Positions 23,901 through 31,303 are shown, numbered from the stretch's first letter. The stretch is DNA of 64,000 nt from Selenomonas sp. oral taxon 126 (GCF_001683335.1 NZ_CP016201.1:2388487-2452486), one strand, 5' to 3'. The notes: generated by a model not told the origin, from the letters alone. Translations and numbers: made by a program.

Positions 23901-24918
23901 CAGTATTTGCACCGCTGATGATCTTTCCGTCATTTTGAAGTGCTGTCGCGGATACATCAGTATCTGCAACACTATATATCGTTCCGCTGTTTGCTGTTTC
24001 CTTTGCGTGGATGGATGTTGTTCCGTCCGAATAGAGGTTGCCGGAGGTCTTCAGGTTTCCGTTCACATCGAGGGAGGTCGCCTGTGTGCTCGTGATCTGA
24101 CCTTCGAGATTGACACCGAGCCCTTTTTCTGTTCCGACCAGTGCGATCCGATTCGCATACATACCGCCGATTGCCGAAAGATCGAGGGCATAGGCGGGCG
24201 TGTTGCTGTCCGCAGTGATGGGCGAGATTTCTCCATCCGCATAGCGGATTGTATTTGCGCCTGTGACAATCTTTGCGTGTTCTGCCCAAAGTCCTGCGTT
24301 GACTTCGATGGCGCGTGCATAGAGTTCGGCAGAATCTACGCCCTTTGCACTCAGGCCATTTCCTGTAATGACGACTTTGCCGTCGTCGATGCGCAGTGCA
24401 GCGAGTTTTCCTGCGGCATCCATCTCTGTGCGTCCTGTGGCAAGTGTTACCCTTGCCGTATTCAAAAAGCCGGCACCATCTGCCAAAATCCCGTTCGGAT
24501 TGGCAATAACGACACCGGCCCTGTCACCTGCGACCTCTAAAAAGCCGCGCAGTTCGGATGGATTTGCACTTGTGACTTCATTAACGATGATACGCGCAGT
24601 ACCGCCCATGAGGTTCGGATTTCCCTGCACATACCCTGCAAGCTCCGTATTGGAGAGATTATAGCTGTTGTTGAGGATCGCGCCGCGCTCGGGTACGTTA
24701 AAGAACGTATAGAGATTCATTGACACGCCGCCCGCAGATGGGGGCGCGATCTGTACGAGAGGATGCCCGCTCGCCGTCTCCATCACCAACGGCTGCTGAG
24801 AGATCGGAGCGGAGGTGTCCGGGAGGATTTCTGCGGCAAAGGTGAGTATGGGCTGCATCGAAAAAACACCGAGCGTGATCCAACTCGTGATCTTTCGGGC
24901 AAGGTCTTTCTTTCTCAT
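17962..24918 (-). CDS. Two-partner secreted filamentous exoprotein with C-terminal toxin (TpsA/CdiA-like)
   Basis: The 2318-residue protein has a signal peptide (residues 1-28) and a TPS domain with both conserved motifs, NPNL (100-103) and NPNGI (140-144), for recognition by TpsB. FHA-1-type repeats follow, then a helical stretch (ADHLEAAHRVDVTRFTSWGA), and a central region around residue 1050 with NFLSSDYMYRQMKWDQDKIP as in CdiA-type proteins. Next come FHA-2 repeats (AGKDITL/ISAGRNV type). The pretoxin region ends at SGTKHN (residues 2083-2088). The last 230 residues are the variable toxin part; its final 60 (SIDRVDEKGRIITRRWYDGD, then PHEHTW) resemble polymorphic-toxin tails with a His/Arg-rich nuclease-like end. 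No VENN motif is present. The immunity gene follows at once and TpsB closes the locus. The toxin activity is not established. Confidence 0.9.
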   Translation of the reverse strand: MRKKDLARKITSWITLGVFSMQPILTFAAEILPDTSAPISQQPLVMETASGHPLVQIAPPSAGGVSMNLYTFFNVPERGAILNNSYNLSNTELAGYVQGNPNLMGGTARIIVNEVTSANPSELRGFLEVAGDRAGVVIANPNGILADGAGFLNTARVTLATGRTEMDAAGKLAALRIDDGKVVITGNGLSAKGVDSAELYARAIEVNAGLWAEHAKIVTGANTIRYADGEISPITADSNTPAYALDLSAIGGMYANRIALVGTEKGLGVNLEGQITSTQATSLDVNGNLKTSGNLYSDGTTSIHAKETANSGTIYSVADTDVSATALQNDGKIISGANTALQADTIINRGTLGSSIAPSGAANANGVLTIGAKTLVNSDANILSGNDISITADNIHTQNGTIAGNGDISVAAAQHLDIEKATLQSGRNFSIQADSMPLTGNISSGKDLSVALNSDLTNASAADSFGNLHAGGNLTAEVNGAVFNRKNLEADGTLTLTATGNLTQTNEGRISGQNLNLTAADIHNQNLIQADKRTNIAAVRLKNDATGKIYGEDISIQAKHVVNEKNARLESRLADEMAVLKQKADHLEAAHRVDVTRFTSWGAVNAYKANIHNAELAYDAQLSVVDGIKAELEHLPSGVIAARKGLSVTADTIRNSGNALLYAGRDMDLSATEGLTNRGARIEAQGSIRITAPVTKNENAAFSAKRVITETRTNPTKLRIDEDRHTEIGQAFPEWEFREINSGYGAYHSNVAPKVILEPAEYKPLEQISEEERAAGEKPIPEELIGTMTPTYAYDDPIFKQFGITSMNTERPAADDPARAAWDTQYKGILAQLNEKITAYNAEATKYNQKIGKAAGQKIIYFSVIRSHSLISRESVTSTLPGSILAGGNILLNSAVENDDSNIVAGRTLQALGTVKEDAAKQQELTVTFGTTQASYTERRNWLHKGKVRKYHGIVFMKPEIAKGNASPIGIQTYAGGSAVPVDRTDITNTQRERVQNALSPFGLAPSNTAQTGDDEQVERLFVSSLYRVHPESTANYLIETDPAFTNKRNFLSSDYMYRQMKWDQDKIPKRVGDGFYEQQLLAEQILKQTGKRHLEGYTDDEAAFKALMDAGISYAEEMNIAPGIALSKEQVAALTTDIVWMEERDVYVNGKKERAIYPVFYARNTNGLRLAEGGSLISAKNISVETKDALKNAGTLYAENLLAQAGDIENTGLMRGKNISLKSEHDINVQGSVIGDKNVLLDAKNNITVSSTTERLAHQDVLNTTAGIAARDNDGVLAMRAGKDITLTGATLSANGNSASILLAAGENISLNTKKLQSDKDMTENAENYLRTKRGTELGTEIRADGNISLAAGNDLTARAATIESKSGTTSLSAGNDISLTAGRETAEDHYGIRYKSSGLLSTKTTTIRTDTETDTAMTSKVTGQDVQISAKRDASFTAADIAADHNVNISAGRNVSVTSAENYAHTENYKEVKKSGIFGSGGLGFTIGTQQTKTTRDSDALTQQGTNIAALSGSVTISAGENAHISSSNILADKDATITAKDIHIDGKDNIYRESITQESKTTGLTVSLSHGLLDLGQSLYTPISRIGEVQDDRLKAVYALRTGRMMHDAFKKNPLTGQTFSLNVSFGTSKSYSRMEAATTEYAGSRIASGGNTNITAGERDLTVKGSAVTGSDVSLTAKGNVRLESGENTNITTTTNKFSSASIGASFSPQGLSDISINANKGNGSSKETVTSYSPTIVAAENNLSLTSGKDMDIIGSKAQGDRITARVGRNLNIETLQEKETYEEQNKSTGFGFSWSMNPITKHFSKPTIGRDWSKGTIDSHYRSAHDQAGFFAGSKGFDIYVEKNTDLKGGVIASKASPDKNHLSTGTFSFSNLKNEAEYNAKDTGSSAQIKPTLRLTKEEDPDGNKKERLKVVQSLHSTPSIPIVVQGDASSTTKSAIAPGTIDIRENPSQDISALSRDTANSLNELGRIFDKKTIEEQQELVSVFREEAFRLLHNLPDDGSGRKAFLHSLVGGLISQFAGAGFASGAAGAGLNEALINNLKGLDPTIAQVISGVLGAAAAKAINGDATAGATAAASGTKHNFFGGAATGSITPQIMAALTGYVIVVYAGVQYIQNTATNKIVAQLQQDGNWLLNNVDSTLESVFKEHNIPYSQPQTLNGPHYYITPPITVTPPDHERFTFDLSPNILDLKYKPYTNPLFDFKEQWSSQDFSDGNRFLSKGVEKEKADKAYPPANEHSSTNNPKDFEKTGKPNSSIDRVDEKGRIITRRWYDGDGRAKKDVDFTDHGNPKTHPEVPHEHTWEWDKNGNARRK
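18655..18672 (-). other. Pretoxin/toxin boundary motif SGTKHN of the exoprotein
   Basis: This site and its counterparts SGTKWN at 15629-15646, 12766-12783 and 10578-10595 are the last residues shared by the four proteins. Every sequence diverges completely after the Asn. Confidence 0.8.
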
Positions 24919-25068
24919 CTGCGTTGTCCTCTTTGAAACAATATCCCTACATGAAAATGATCAAAGCAAATTGATGATAACATGAATCCATAGATTCTTA
25001 CAAGGACATTGTTCCAATAAGACGAAAGAAGTAATTCTCGCTGAATTTGTATGATTGAGTCTTTTTAA

Positions 25069-25084
25069 GGAATCGCTGATAATT
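25069..25084. repeat. Solo inverted-repeat end like that of the 39.3-kb MITE
   Basis: GGAATCGCTGATAA preceded by TAA resembles the left end of the element at 39336. No matching right end is seen nearby. It lies in the 359-base gap upstream of the exoprotein gene. Confidence 0.45.
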
Positions 25085-25172
25085 TCTTATGTTGCGCAAC
25101 TCTGCCTCAAAAGATTACAATAGTTTAACTAAACGAAGTACAAAATGAATTTTTTGCGTTAATTTATTTTAT

Positions 25173-25200
25173 AGTATACCTTTTTTTCATGTCGCGACAA
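25173..25200 (-). promoter_or_regulatory. Putative promoter of the exoprotein gene
   Basis: On the minus strand TTGTCG and TATACT are 16 bases apart. This gives a leader of about 250 bases before the exoprotein ATG. A second candidate (TTGTAA, 17 bases, TTATCA) lies closer to the gene. No other feature apart from the solo repeat end is seen in 24919-25170. Confidence 0.4.
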
Positions 25201-25206
25201 ATTCAC

Positions 25207-25235
25207 TTGTCTGAACGCTTGACTTTGTTTATAAT
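25207..25235 (+). promoter_or_regulatory. Sigma-70 promoter of the solute-binding protein gene
   Basis: TTGTCT and a perfect TATAAT are 17 bases apart, 42 bases upstream of the start codon. It is back to back with the minus-strand promoter, the -35 boxes being six bases apart. Confidence 0.6.
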
Positions 25236-25277
25236 GGAAAGAGTTTAGATTCTTCAATGTAAAGAAAGAGAAGCCTC

Positions 25278-26327
25278 ATGAAGCGGTATACGCTATTTAT
25301 CGTCGTGATTGCTCTTCTCGTGACAATAATTGCTGCGGGGTCGGCATTTCTCTCGTCCGGCTCGCCTGCAGTGAAGCGTCATCCCATGCAGGAACTGACA
25401 GCATATACGACACTTCCCGCAGAGATTGCGGCGGTTCTGTCCGAGGAGTATGAAAAAGAGTATAATATTCGTGTCAATTTCGTTCAGCTGTCCTCCGAAC
25501 AGATTCTAACGCGCCTCAATGAGCAATCACTTGAGGAGGGAGATGGGAAAGCTGCCCTTGTCCTGACGGATCGTGAGACGCTGGATCGCGCCGCCGCTGC
25601 GGGGTATCTTGTGCCCTATATCTCAGAGAAGGGCGATCAAGTTGCGGACTCGTTCCGCCATCCGAACCGCTACTGGACAGGGGTCTGGTATGATCCCGTC
25701 GTCTTTGCTGTGAATCAGGACTATCTGCGCACACATCTCGATCTGCCGAACTCTTGGCAGCAGCTCACGCGGCAGCGCGACATCCGCATAGGAACGACGG
25801 ATTTTATGGCGGCAGATGCCTCCTCGAATCTGCTCTACAGCATGATTGCCGAGTACGGAGATCAGCGCGCGTTTGAGATTTGGCGCAGGATTCAGCCGAA
25901 GATCATACAGTATTCCAAATACCTGCACACGCCGGTACGGCAGGCAGGGATGGGCGAGGTAGATCTCTCTGTTGCGGTTCTGAGCGAGACGCTCCGCTAT
26001 GTGCATGATGAGTATCCCATCCGCATTCTCTATCCCGTGGACGGCACGTCTGCGGTCATCTATGGGACGGGCATTGCCTTCCGTGCGGCGGAGCATGATG
26101 CCCGTGCAGCCGAGGTCTTTGCCGACTGGCTGCTGACGGATGAGGCACAGTTGTCACTCGCGCAGCATCGCTTCTATTTCCTCACCACGAATCCCATGAC
26201 ACTTTCCTATCAGATGTTTGCAGGGAAGGATATCAACATTTTTAAAAACAGACCGTATTTCAGTAAGGAGGAAAAGGAGATCCTCCTGGATCGCTGGATC
26301 AAAGAGGTGCGGTTCTACGAAGAGTAA
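25278..26327 (+). CDS. Extracellular solute-binding protein (iron(III)/family 1 type)
   Basis: The 349-residue protein has an N-terminal hydrophobic signal or anchor (LFIVVIALLVTIIAAGSAFL) without a lipobox Cys. The body is a type II periplasmic binding fold: LTAYTTLPAEIAAVLSEEYE at the start, GVWYDPVVFAVNQDYL in the hinge part, and YGTGIAFRAAEHDARAAEVF with ADWLLTDEAQ near the end, all typical of FbpA/AfuA-like iron-binding proteins. No permease or ATPase gene is adjacent, so its transporter must be elsewhere or it has another role. AAAGAGAAGC precedes the ATG. The ligand cannot be deduced. Confidence 0.82.
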   Translation: MKRYTLFIVVIALLVTIIAAGSAFLSSGSPAVKRHPMQELTAYTTLPAEIAAVLSEEYEKEYNIRVNFVQLSSEQILTRLNEQSLEEGDGKAALVLTDRETLDRAAAAGYLVPYISEKGDQVADSFRHPNRYWTGVWYDPVVFAVNQDYLRTHLDLPNSWQQLTRQRDIRIGTTDFMAADASSNLLYSMIAEYGDQRAFEIWRRIQPKIIQYSKYLHTPVRQAGMGEVDLSVAVLSETLRYVHDEYPIRILYPVDGTSAVIYGTGIAFRAAEHDARAAEVFADWLLTDEAQLSLAQHRFYFLTTNPMTLSYQMFAGKDINIFKNRPYFSKEEKEILLDRWIKEVRFYEE

Positions 26328-26349
26328 TGAAAGCCGGAGGAGTTTACCA

Positions 26350-27678
26350 GTGAAAGCAGGTTTTATCAGTCTCGGTTGTGCAAAGAATCTCGTTGATACG
26401 GAGGTCATGCTCGGCATCATGCAGGAGCATGGCATTGAGATCACCAATGAGCCTGCAGAGGCGGATATCCTGATTGTCAACACCTGCGCCTTCATCCAGT
26501 CCGCGAAGGAAGAATCCATCACAACGGTGCTCGGCATGGCGGACTATAAGGAGACGGGGCGTTGTCGAAGCCTGATTGTGGCAGGCTGCCTCGGGCAGCG
26601 CTATGGACAGCAGCTGCTTGATGAGATCCCAGAGGCGAATGCCATCATCGGTACAGGCGCATGGAGCCGCATCATGGAGGTTATTCAGGAGACTCTGAAA
26701 GGGCGGCGACTCCTGATTGCAGGCAAGGATGAGACCATCTACGATGCCAAGACGCCGCGTCTGCGGACGACGCCAAACTATACCGCCTATGTCAAGATCG
26801 CCGAGGGCTGCGATCATCGTTGCGCATTCTGTGCGATTCCACTCATTCGCGGCAGTTTCCGCAGCAGGGAGATGGAGGATATTCTCGAAGAGGTACGAGA
26901 CCTTGCAGAGAGAGGTGTGCGCGAGATCGTCCTGATTGCGCAGGACAGTGCAAACTATGGTCTTGATCGCTATCGGAAGCCAATGCTTCCGACACTCCTG
27001 CGGGAGCTGGCGAAGATCGAAAAAATTGCGTGGATTCGTGTGCTCTATAGCTATCCGAAATACTTCACGGACGAGCTTATCGAGGTGTTTGCGACTGAGC
27101 CAAAGGTTGTAAAATATGTCGACCTCCCGCTGCAGCATGCACATAATGCCGTGCTGCGTTCAATGAACCGCCCCGATACGCGTGAGGGCGTAGAGAAGCT
27201 GATTAAAAAGCTACGTGAGCGCATTCCCGGCGTTGCAATTCGCTCGACATTTATTGTCGGATTCCCGGGGGAGACGGATACGCACTATCAGGCGCTTCGC
27301 TCCTTTGTGGAGGAGCAGCGCTTTGATAAGGTCGGCATATTTACCTACTCTGAGGAGGAGGATACGCCGGCAGCCGCAATGGCGCAGAAGGTCTCAGAGG
27401 AGGTCATGCAGGAGCGCTATCATGACCTCATGAGTCTGCAGAGCAAGATCTCCGAGGAGATCAATATCGGTCTTGAAGATCAGGAGTTGGATGTCCTGAT
27501 AGAGGGGCGCGATGCGGAGCAGCAGGCGATTGCCGTGGGGCGTTCCTATCGGGAGGCACCCGAGGTGGACGGACAGATCTATATTGAGGGAGATACCGAG
27601 AGCCAAGTTGGCGAGATTGTCCGCGTTCACCTCCTGCAAGGATTTACGTACGATATTGTGGGGGAGAGGGTGCATTGA
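26350..27678 (+). CDS. rimO: Ribosomal protein uS12 methylthiotransferase RimO
   Basis: RimO is a radical-SAM enzyme that adds a methylthio group to an Asp of ribosomal protein S12. The N-terminal UPF0004 domain begins GFISLGCAKNLVDTEVMLGI with the first cluster Cys residues. The radical-SAM domain carries CDHRCAFCAIPLIRGSFRSR (CxxxCxxC). A C-terminal TRAM domain ends the 442-residue protein. The start is GTG at 26350 with GGAGG upstream; the frame is open further 5' but that part lies within the preceding gene. Its stop overlaps the pncC start (TGATG). Confidence 0.95.
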   Translation: MKAGFISLGCAKNLVDTEVMLGIMQEHGIEITNEPAEADILIVNTCAFIQSAKEESITTVLGMADYKETGRCRSLIVAGCLGQRYGQQLLDEIPEANAIIGTGAWSRIMEVIQETLKGRRLLIAGKDETIYDAKTPRLRTTPNYTAYVKIAEGCDHRCAFCAIPLIRGSFRSREMEDILEEVRDLAERGVREIVLIAQDSANYGLDRYRKPMLPTLLRELAKIEKIAWIRVLYSYPKYFTDELIEVFATEPKVVKYVDLPLQHAHNAVLRSMNRPDTREGVEKLIKKLRERIPGVAIRSTFIVGFPGETDTHYQALRSFVEEQRFDKVGIFTYSEEEDTPAAAMAQKVSEEVMQERYHDLMSLQSKISEEINIGLEDQELDVLIEGRDAEQQAIAVGRSYREAPEVDGQIYIEGDTESQVGEIVRVHLLQGFTYDIVGERVH

Positions 27679-28169
27679 TGGAGTCTGCATATGAAATGCT
27701 CTCTGATGAGTTGGGGAGGGAACTGCGTGCGCGCGGCCTTACGATTTCCTGTGCCGAGTCCTGTACCGGAGGACTCCTCACGAGTACGCTGACGGACATT
27801 CCCGGCAGCTCTGCCTATGTGATGGGCAGCGTTGTCTCCTACTCAAACGATGTGAAGTCACGCATTCTTCATGTCTCTGAGGAGACCCTTTTGCTGCATG
27901 GTGCTGTCTCTGAGGAGACGGCACGCGAGATGGCGGAGGGTGTGCGGCAGCTCATGCAGACGGATATCGGCGTAGGCATTACAGGCATTGCAGGCCCCGA
28001 CGGCGGATCGGCAGAAAAGCCGGTTGGGCTCATCTATATCGCCGCAGCCGATCGAACGCATACGATTGTCGAAAAAAATAATTTCTCCGGCACGCGGCTC
28101 GAAAACAAGAATGCGGCGGTTGAAAAAGCACTGCAAATGATATACGATGTAATGAGGAGTTCTCTATGA
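27678..28169 (+). CDS. pncC: Nicotinamide-nucleotide amidohydrolase (CinA C-terminal domain), PncC
   Basis: The 163-residue stand-alone CinA-C domain has the family signature CAESCTGGLLTSTLTDIPGS and GITGIAGPDGGSAEKPVGLI. It deamidates NMN to NaMN in NAD recycling. The COG1058 domain found in full-length CinA is absent. It overlaps rimO by one base and overlaps the next ORF by four, so all three are probably one transcript. Confidence 0.92.
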   Translation: MESAYEMLSDELGRELRARGLTISCAESCTGGLLTSTLTDIPGSSAYVMGSVVSYSNDVKSRILHVSEETLLLHGAVSEETAREMAEGVRQLMQTDIGVGITGIAGPDGGSAEKPVGLIYIAAADRTHTIVEKNNFSGTRLENKNAAVEKALQMIYDVMRSSL

Positions 28170-28801
28170 TGAAGAGTTACCGAAAATTAGCTGTGGTCGT
28201 TGGCGCTATGGCGCTTCTGTCCGGTGCGCCACACGCATTTGCGGAGGAGACTGCACAGATGGTGCAGGAGTCCGTTTCTCCTGCGCTTTCCTATGCCTAT
28301 GAGAGTACAGCATACGGCTATCGCATTAGGTGTCCCAAACAGCCTGCTTTCGTTATCCCTGCAGTCGAGCTCGACGGGCACGAAGGCGAGGTATTGATTT
28401 TCGAGAATGAGGATTACTATATCAAACACGCGTGGATTATTCACGTGAATGCATTCTCGGAGGACAGCGTCCCTAACCTCAATGCGATCAGCCCGGAGGA
28501 GTCGGTAGAGCTTCTCAAGGGAATCATGGACAGCAATGGATACGAGGGCATTATGCTCATCAATCTGACAGAGGACAACAAGGCGATCTTTGCCACCACG
28601 GCAAAGGAGATCGAGATTGATGAGGACGGCGATGGAACGCCGGATGCAACGGCAAGGGCGGACAGTCAGATGGCTGTGCTCTTCTTCCGTGGCACGAACG
28701 GGTCACGCTATGGTCTCGAACTCATCGATAATCCGGAGTTGCGTGACGCCTCTGTTGCAGCCTTTTTGTCGGGTGCACGAAGTATGCAGGCAGTACCATG
28801 A
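28166..28801 (+). CDS. Secreted protein of unknown function
   Basis: The 211-residue ORF overlaps the pncC stop (ATGA) and has GAGGAG six bases upstream. It has a clear signal peptide (KLAVVVGAMALLSGAPHAFA). The mature part starts with YESTAYGYRIRCPKQPAFVI, contains an acidic loop EIDEDGDGTPDAT, and ends ELRDASVAAFLSGARSM. No membrane segment, lipobox or known domain is recognised. It is followed by another secreted protein gene, and the two may be functionally linked. Confidence 0.75.
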   Translation: MMKSYRKLAVVVGAMALLSGAPHAFAEETAQMVQESVSPALSYAYESTAYGYRIRCPKQPAFVIPAVELDGHEGEVLIFENEDYYIKHAWIIHVNAFSEDSVPNLNAISPEESVELLKGIMDSNGYEGIMLINLTEDNKAIFATTAKEIEIDEDGDGTPDATARADSQMAVLFFRGTNGSRYGLELIDNPELRDASVAAFLSGARSMQAVP

Positions 28802-28843
28802 GGATTGTTTTCATAACGCATGGGAATTGAGGGAGAAATATCA

Positions 28844-30187
28844 ATGAAGATGTCATCGAAGAAAACGATGCTGACAGCTGCTGTGCTTGTCGCACTCTCA
28901 TCGGGTACGACATTTGCCGCGACACCGGGTACGGTGGATTCGCAGGAGCTCTTTCACGCCAATCGATTGGTGACAGATCCTGTGAAAAAACCTACAGTGG
29001 AGGAAAACAGCGGGGCGGATCGCTATGAGGCATCCATAACGGCTCAAAAGAAAGAATCGGTGGGTGCCGCAATGGCACAGCCTGCGGCAAAGCAGGCACC
29101 CCAGCCGGCACGTCTTCGTTGGGACAGTGTTGATGCACGCCTTGCTGCGCGAAACAGCGACCCATCATTTAGCCTTTCCGCACAAAAGGCGAAGCCTGTC
29201 ATCATCACGGCAGAGGATATCAGGCGAGAGGAGAAACTGGCTGCAAAAGAAGGGCGTCCCGTGAACGAGTTGGTCGGTGACGTGAATATGAACCGCCCGA
29301 CACCGCCGCCAAGACCCAAGAAGCCTGCTCCTCCGACTGATGAACAGTCTGCTGCATTTGTTCCCTCAGCCACTGCATCCATGGCGGCGCATGGAGATGC
29401 CTCTGCCGTTCAGGGGCAGAATAACGCGCAAGTCTCTGTTGCACACGGCGGAACAAATATTCCTGCCACTGTATCAGATCGACAGGCTCCCATGCAGATC
29501 AATCCATCGGATGTTTCTGCTGCTCCGCATATCCCCACTTCCCCACATACAGGGGCGCAGGTATCAGGGCAGCAGCATGCGGCGATGGCTCAGATGCATA
29601 CAGAGGCCGTTGCCTCGTCTGCACAGGCGGGTACAATGGGGCAAAGTGCATCCGTATTGCCATCCGGGACTGTTGCTGCCGTTATTGAAGCACAGCAGCC
29701 TCCCGCACGTCCGCGCTACGCCCAAATGCCGCATGAGCAGTTCTCTCTAACACCTCCTGCAGAGAATGGGGCAGCGCCGAGACAGCCGGAGAGTTTCGAG
29801 GTACTGGGCAACACAAATATGCAGCATCCCGCAGTTGCGCCTGTGAAAGACCAAACACCAGCCGTGGAGCACTCCGTGCGTCCCGATGGTGTTCCGGAGA
29901 TGGGAGCCCGTGAGATGCCTCCGAATTCGGAAGCAGATCTTGTAGGTGTTTCGGACGAAGTGCGCCGGCATATCCTTGCCGGTCAGCTGGCGATGGAGGT
30001 TCAGCTGCAGCGGGATCCAACTGTTGCGGGAATGCGGGCGATTACAAAGGTTCTGCGTGAGAATACAACGCTGACGCGGCTTCAGAAGATCGACTTCCTC
30101 ATCGGTTTCGGACGTGCACTGCACCGGAGCGGGCTCCCGCGCCAGCAGGAAGCGCTGCTGATCAAGACGATTGCGGATGCGTTCTAA
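28844..30187 (+). CDS. Secreted Ala/Pro/Gln-rich protein with conserved-looking C-terminal helical domain
   Basis: The 447-residue protein has a signal peptide (KTMLTAAVLVALSSGTTFAA) and a long low-complexity middle part (about residues 60-360) rich in Ala, Pro, Gln and His. It includes the related motifs VGDVNMNRPTPPPRPKKP and LGNTNMQHPAVAP. The final 75 residues (VRRHILAGQLAMEVQLQRDP, then TRLQKIDFLIGFGRALHRSG) are helical and probably the functional unit. The ATG at 28844 has GAGGGAG upstream. The disordered part could span or bind the cell wall; this is inference. No family is recognised. Confidence 0.72.
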   Translation: MKMSSKKTMLTAAVLVALSSGTTFAATPGTVDSQELFHANRLVTDPVKKPTVEENSGADRYEASITAQKKESVGAAMAQPAAKQAPQPARLRWDSVDARLAARNSDPSFSLSAQKAKPVIITAEDIRREEKLAAKEGRPVNELVGDVNMNRPTPPPRPKKPAPPTDEQSAAFVPSATASMAAHGDASAVQGQNNAQVSVAHGGTNIPATVSDRQAPMQINPSDVSAAPHIPTSPHTGAQVSGQQHAAMAQMHTEAVASSAQAGTMGQSASVLPSGTVAAVIEAQQPPARPRYAQMPHEQFSLTPPAENGAAPRQPESFEVLGNTNMQHPAVAPVKDQTPAVEHSVRPDGVPEMGAREMPPNSEADLVGVSDEVRRHILAGQLAMEVQLQRDPTVAGMRAITKVLRENTTLTRLQKIDFLIGFGRALHRSGLPRQQEALLIKTIADAF

Positions 30188-30221
30188 TCAGTTTTGCAGA
30201 AATTGATCGGGAGGGGAATCT

Positions 30222-31286
30222 ATGAAGCGCTTTGATATTGCAGTCATTGCGGGGGATGGCATCGGTCCGGAAGTCATTGCCGAAGGGAAGAAGGTGTTTT
30301 CCGGTATCTCACAGATGGATGGAAACTTTTCGGTTTCCTTTGCGGATTTCCCTTGGGGCTGTGAATACTATCTGAAGACGGGCGAAATGATGCCGGAGGA
30401 CGGTCTGGATCGGCTCAAGGATTTTGATGCCATCTATCTCGGTGCCGTTGGCTATCCCGGGGTGCCGGATCACATATCCCTAGGTGACCTCCTGCTTCGG
30501 ATTCGCCGTGGATTCGATGAATACATTAACCTGCGTCCCGTACGTCTCTTGAAGGGAGCGCCGTGCCCGCTTGCCGATGTCTCAGCGGATGACATCAATA
30601 TGGTTGTTGTCCGAGAGAATAGCGAAGGGGAGTATGCCAACGTCGGCGCACATCTCTATGCGGGAACGGAGCGTGAGGTAGCGCTGCAGACGGGGGTCTT
30701 CTCTCGTCATGGTTGTGAACGCGTCATACGCTATGCCTATGAGCTTGCACGCCGTGAAAAACGCTCGCTCACCTCGATCTCCAAGGGGAACGCACTGCAC
30801 TACTCCATGGTGTTCTGGGATGAGATTTTCGCGGAGATCGGCAAGGAGTATCCCGATGTGGAAACACACAGCCTCCTCGTCGATGCGGCGAGCATGTTCT
30901 TTGTCAAGGATCCGGGGCGTTTCGAGATCGTTGTGACGAGCAACCTCTTTGGCGATATCCTGACGGATCTCGGAGCGGCGATTGCGGGCGGCATGGGACT
31001 GGCGGCAGGTGCAAACCTCAATCCCGAACGGAAGTACCCGTCAATGTTCGAGCCAATTCACGGAAGTGCCCCGGATATTGCGGGACAGGGTGCTGCAAAT
31101 CCGCTGGCGTCCATCTGGTCGGTCAGTCAGATGTTGGAATTCCTTGGAGAAGAGATCTGGGCAGAGCGGTTGCTTGCTGCAATCGAGACGTTGCTTGTGG
31201 AGCGGAAGACATTGACGCCTGACCTTGGCGGGTGTGCCAAGACCTCGGAGATCGGCGACGCTGTCCTTGAAATTTTGAAACGCTAA
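30222..31286 (+). CDS. Tartrate/D-malate dehydrogenase-like enzyme (isopropylmalate/isocitrate dehydrogenase family)
   Basis: The 354-residue protein belongs to the beta-decarboxylating dehydrogenases. It shows IAVIAGDGIGPEVIAEGKKV, VVVRENSEGEYANVGAHLYA, the metal-site VTSNLFGDILTDLGAAIAGG and the NAD-binding FEPIHGSAPDIAGQGAANPL. The NLRPVRLLKGAPCPL segment and the RENSEGEY form fit tartrate dehydrogenase/D-malate dehydrogenase (TtuC/DmlA) better than LeuB. It would oxidise a 2-hydroxy dicarboxylate with NAD. No leu or citrate-cycle neighbours are present. Substrate preference is inferred. Confidence 0.85.
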   Translation: MKRFDIAVIAGDGIGPEVIAEGKKVFSGISQMDGNFSVSFADFPWGCEYYLKTGEMMPEDGLDRLKDFDAIYLGAVGYPGVPDHISLGDLLLRIRRGFDEYINLRPVRLLKGAPCPLADVSADDINMVVVRENSEGEYANVGAHLYAGTEREVALQTGVFSRHGCERVIRYAYELARREKRSLTSISKGNALHYSMVFWDEIFAEIGKEYPDVETHSLLVDAASMFFVKDPGRFEIVVTSNLFGDILTDLGAAIAGGMGLAAGANLNPERKYPSMFEPIHGSAPDIAGQGAANPLASIWSVSQMLEFLGEEIWAERLLAAIETLLVERKTLTPDLGGCAKTSEIGDAVLEILKR

Positions 31287-31303
31287 TTACAGATTTTCAT
31301 GAA

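Noticed and set aside
17962-24918. Short repeated motifs in the exoprotein gene as a possible CRISPR or satellite array
   Set aside because: They are degenerate protein-coding FHA repeats of variable spacing, not identical repeats with regular spacers. No cas genes are present.
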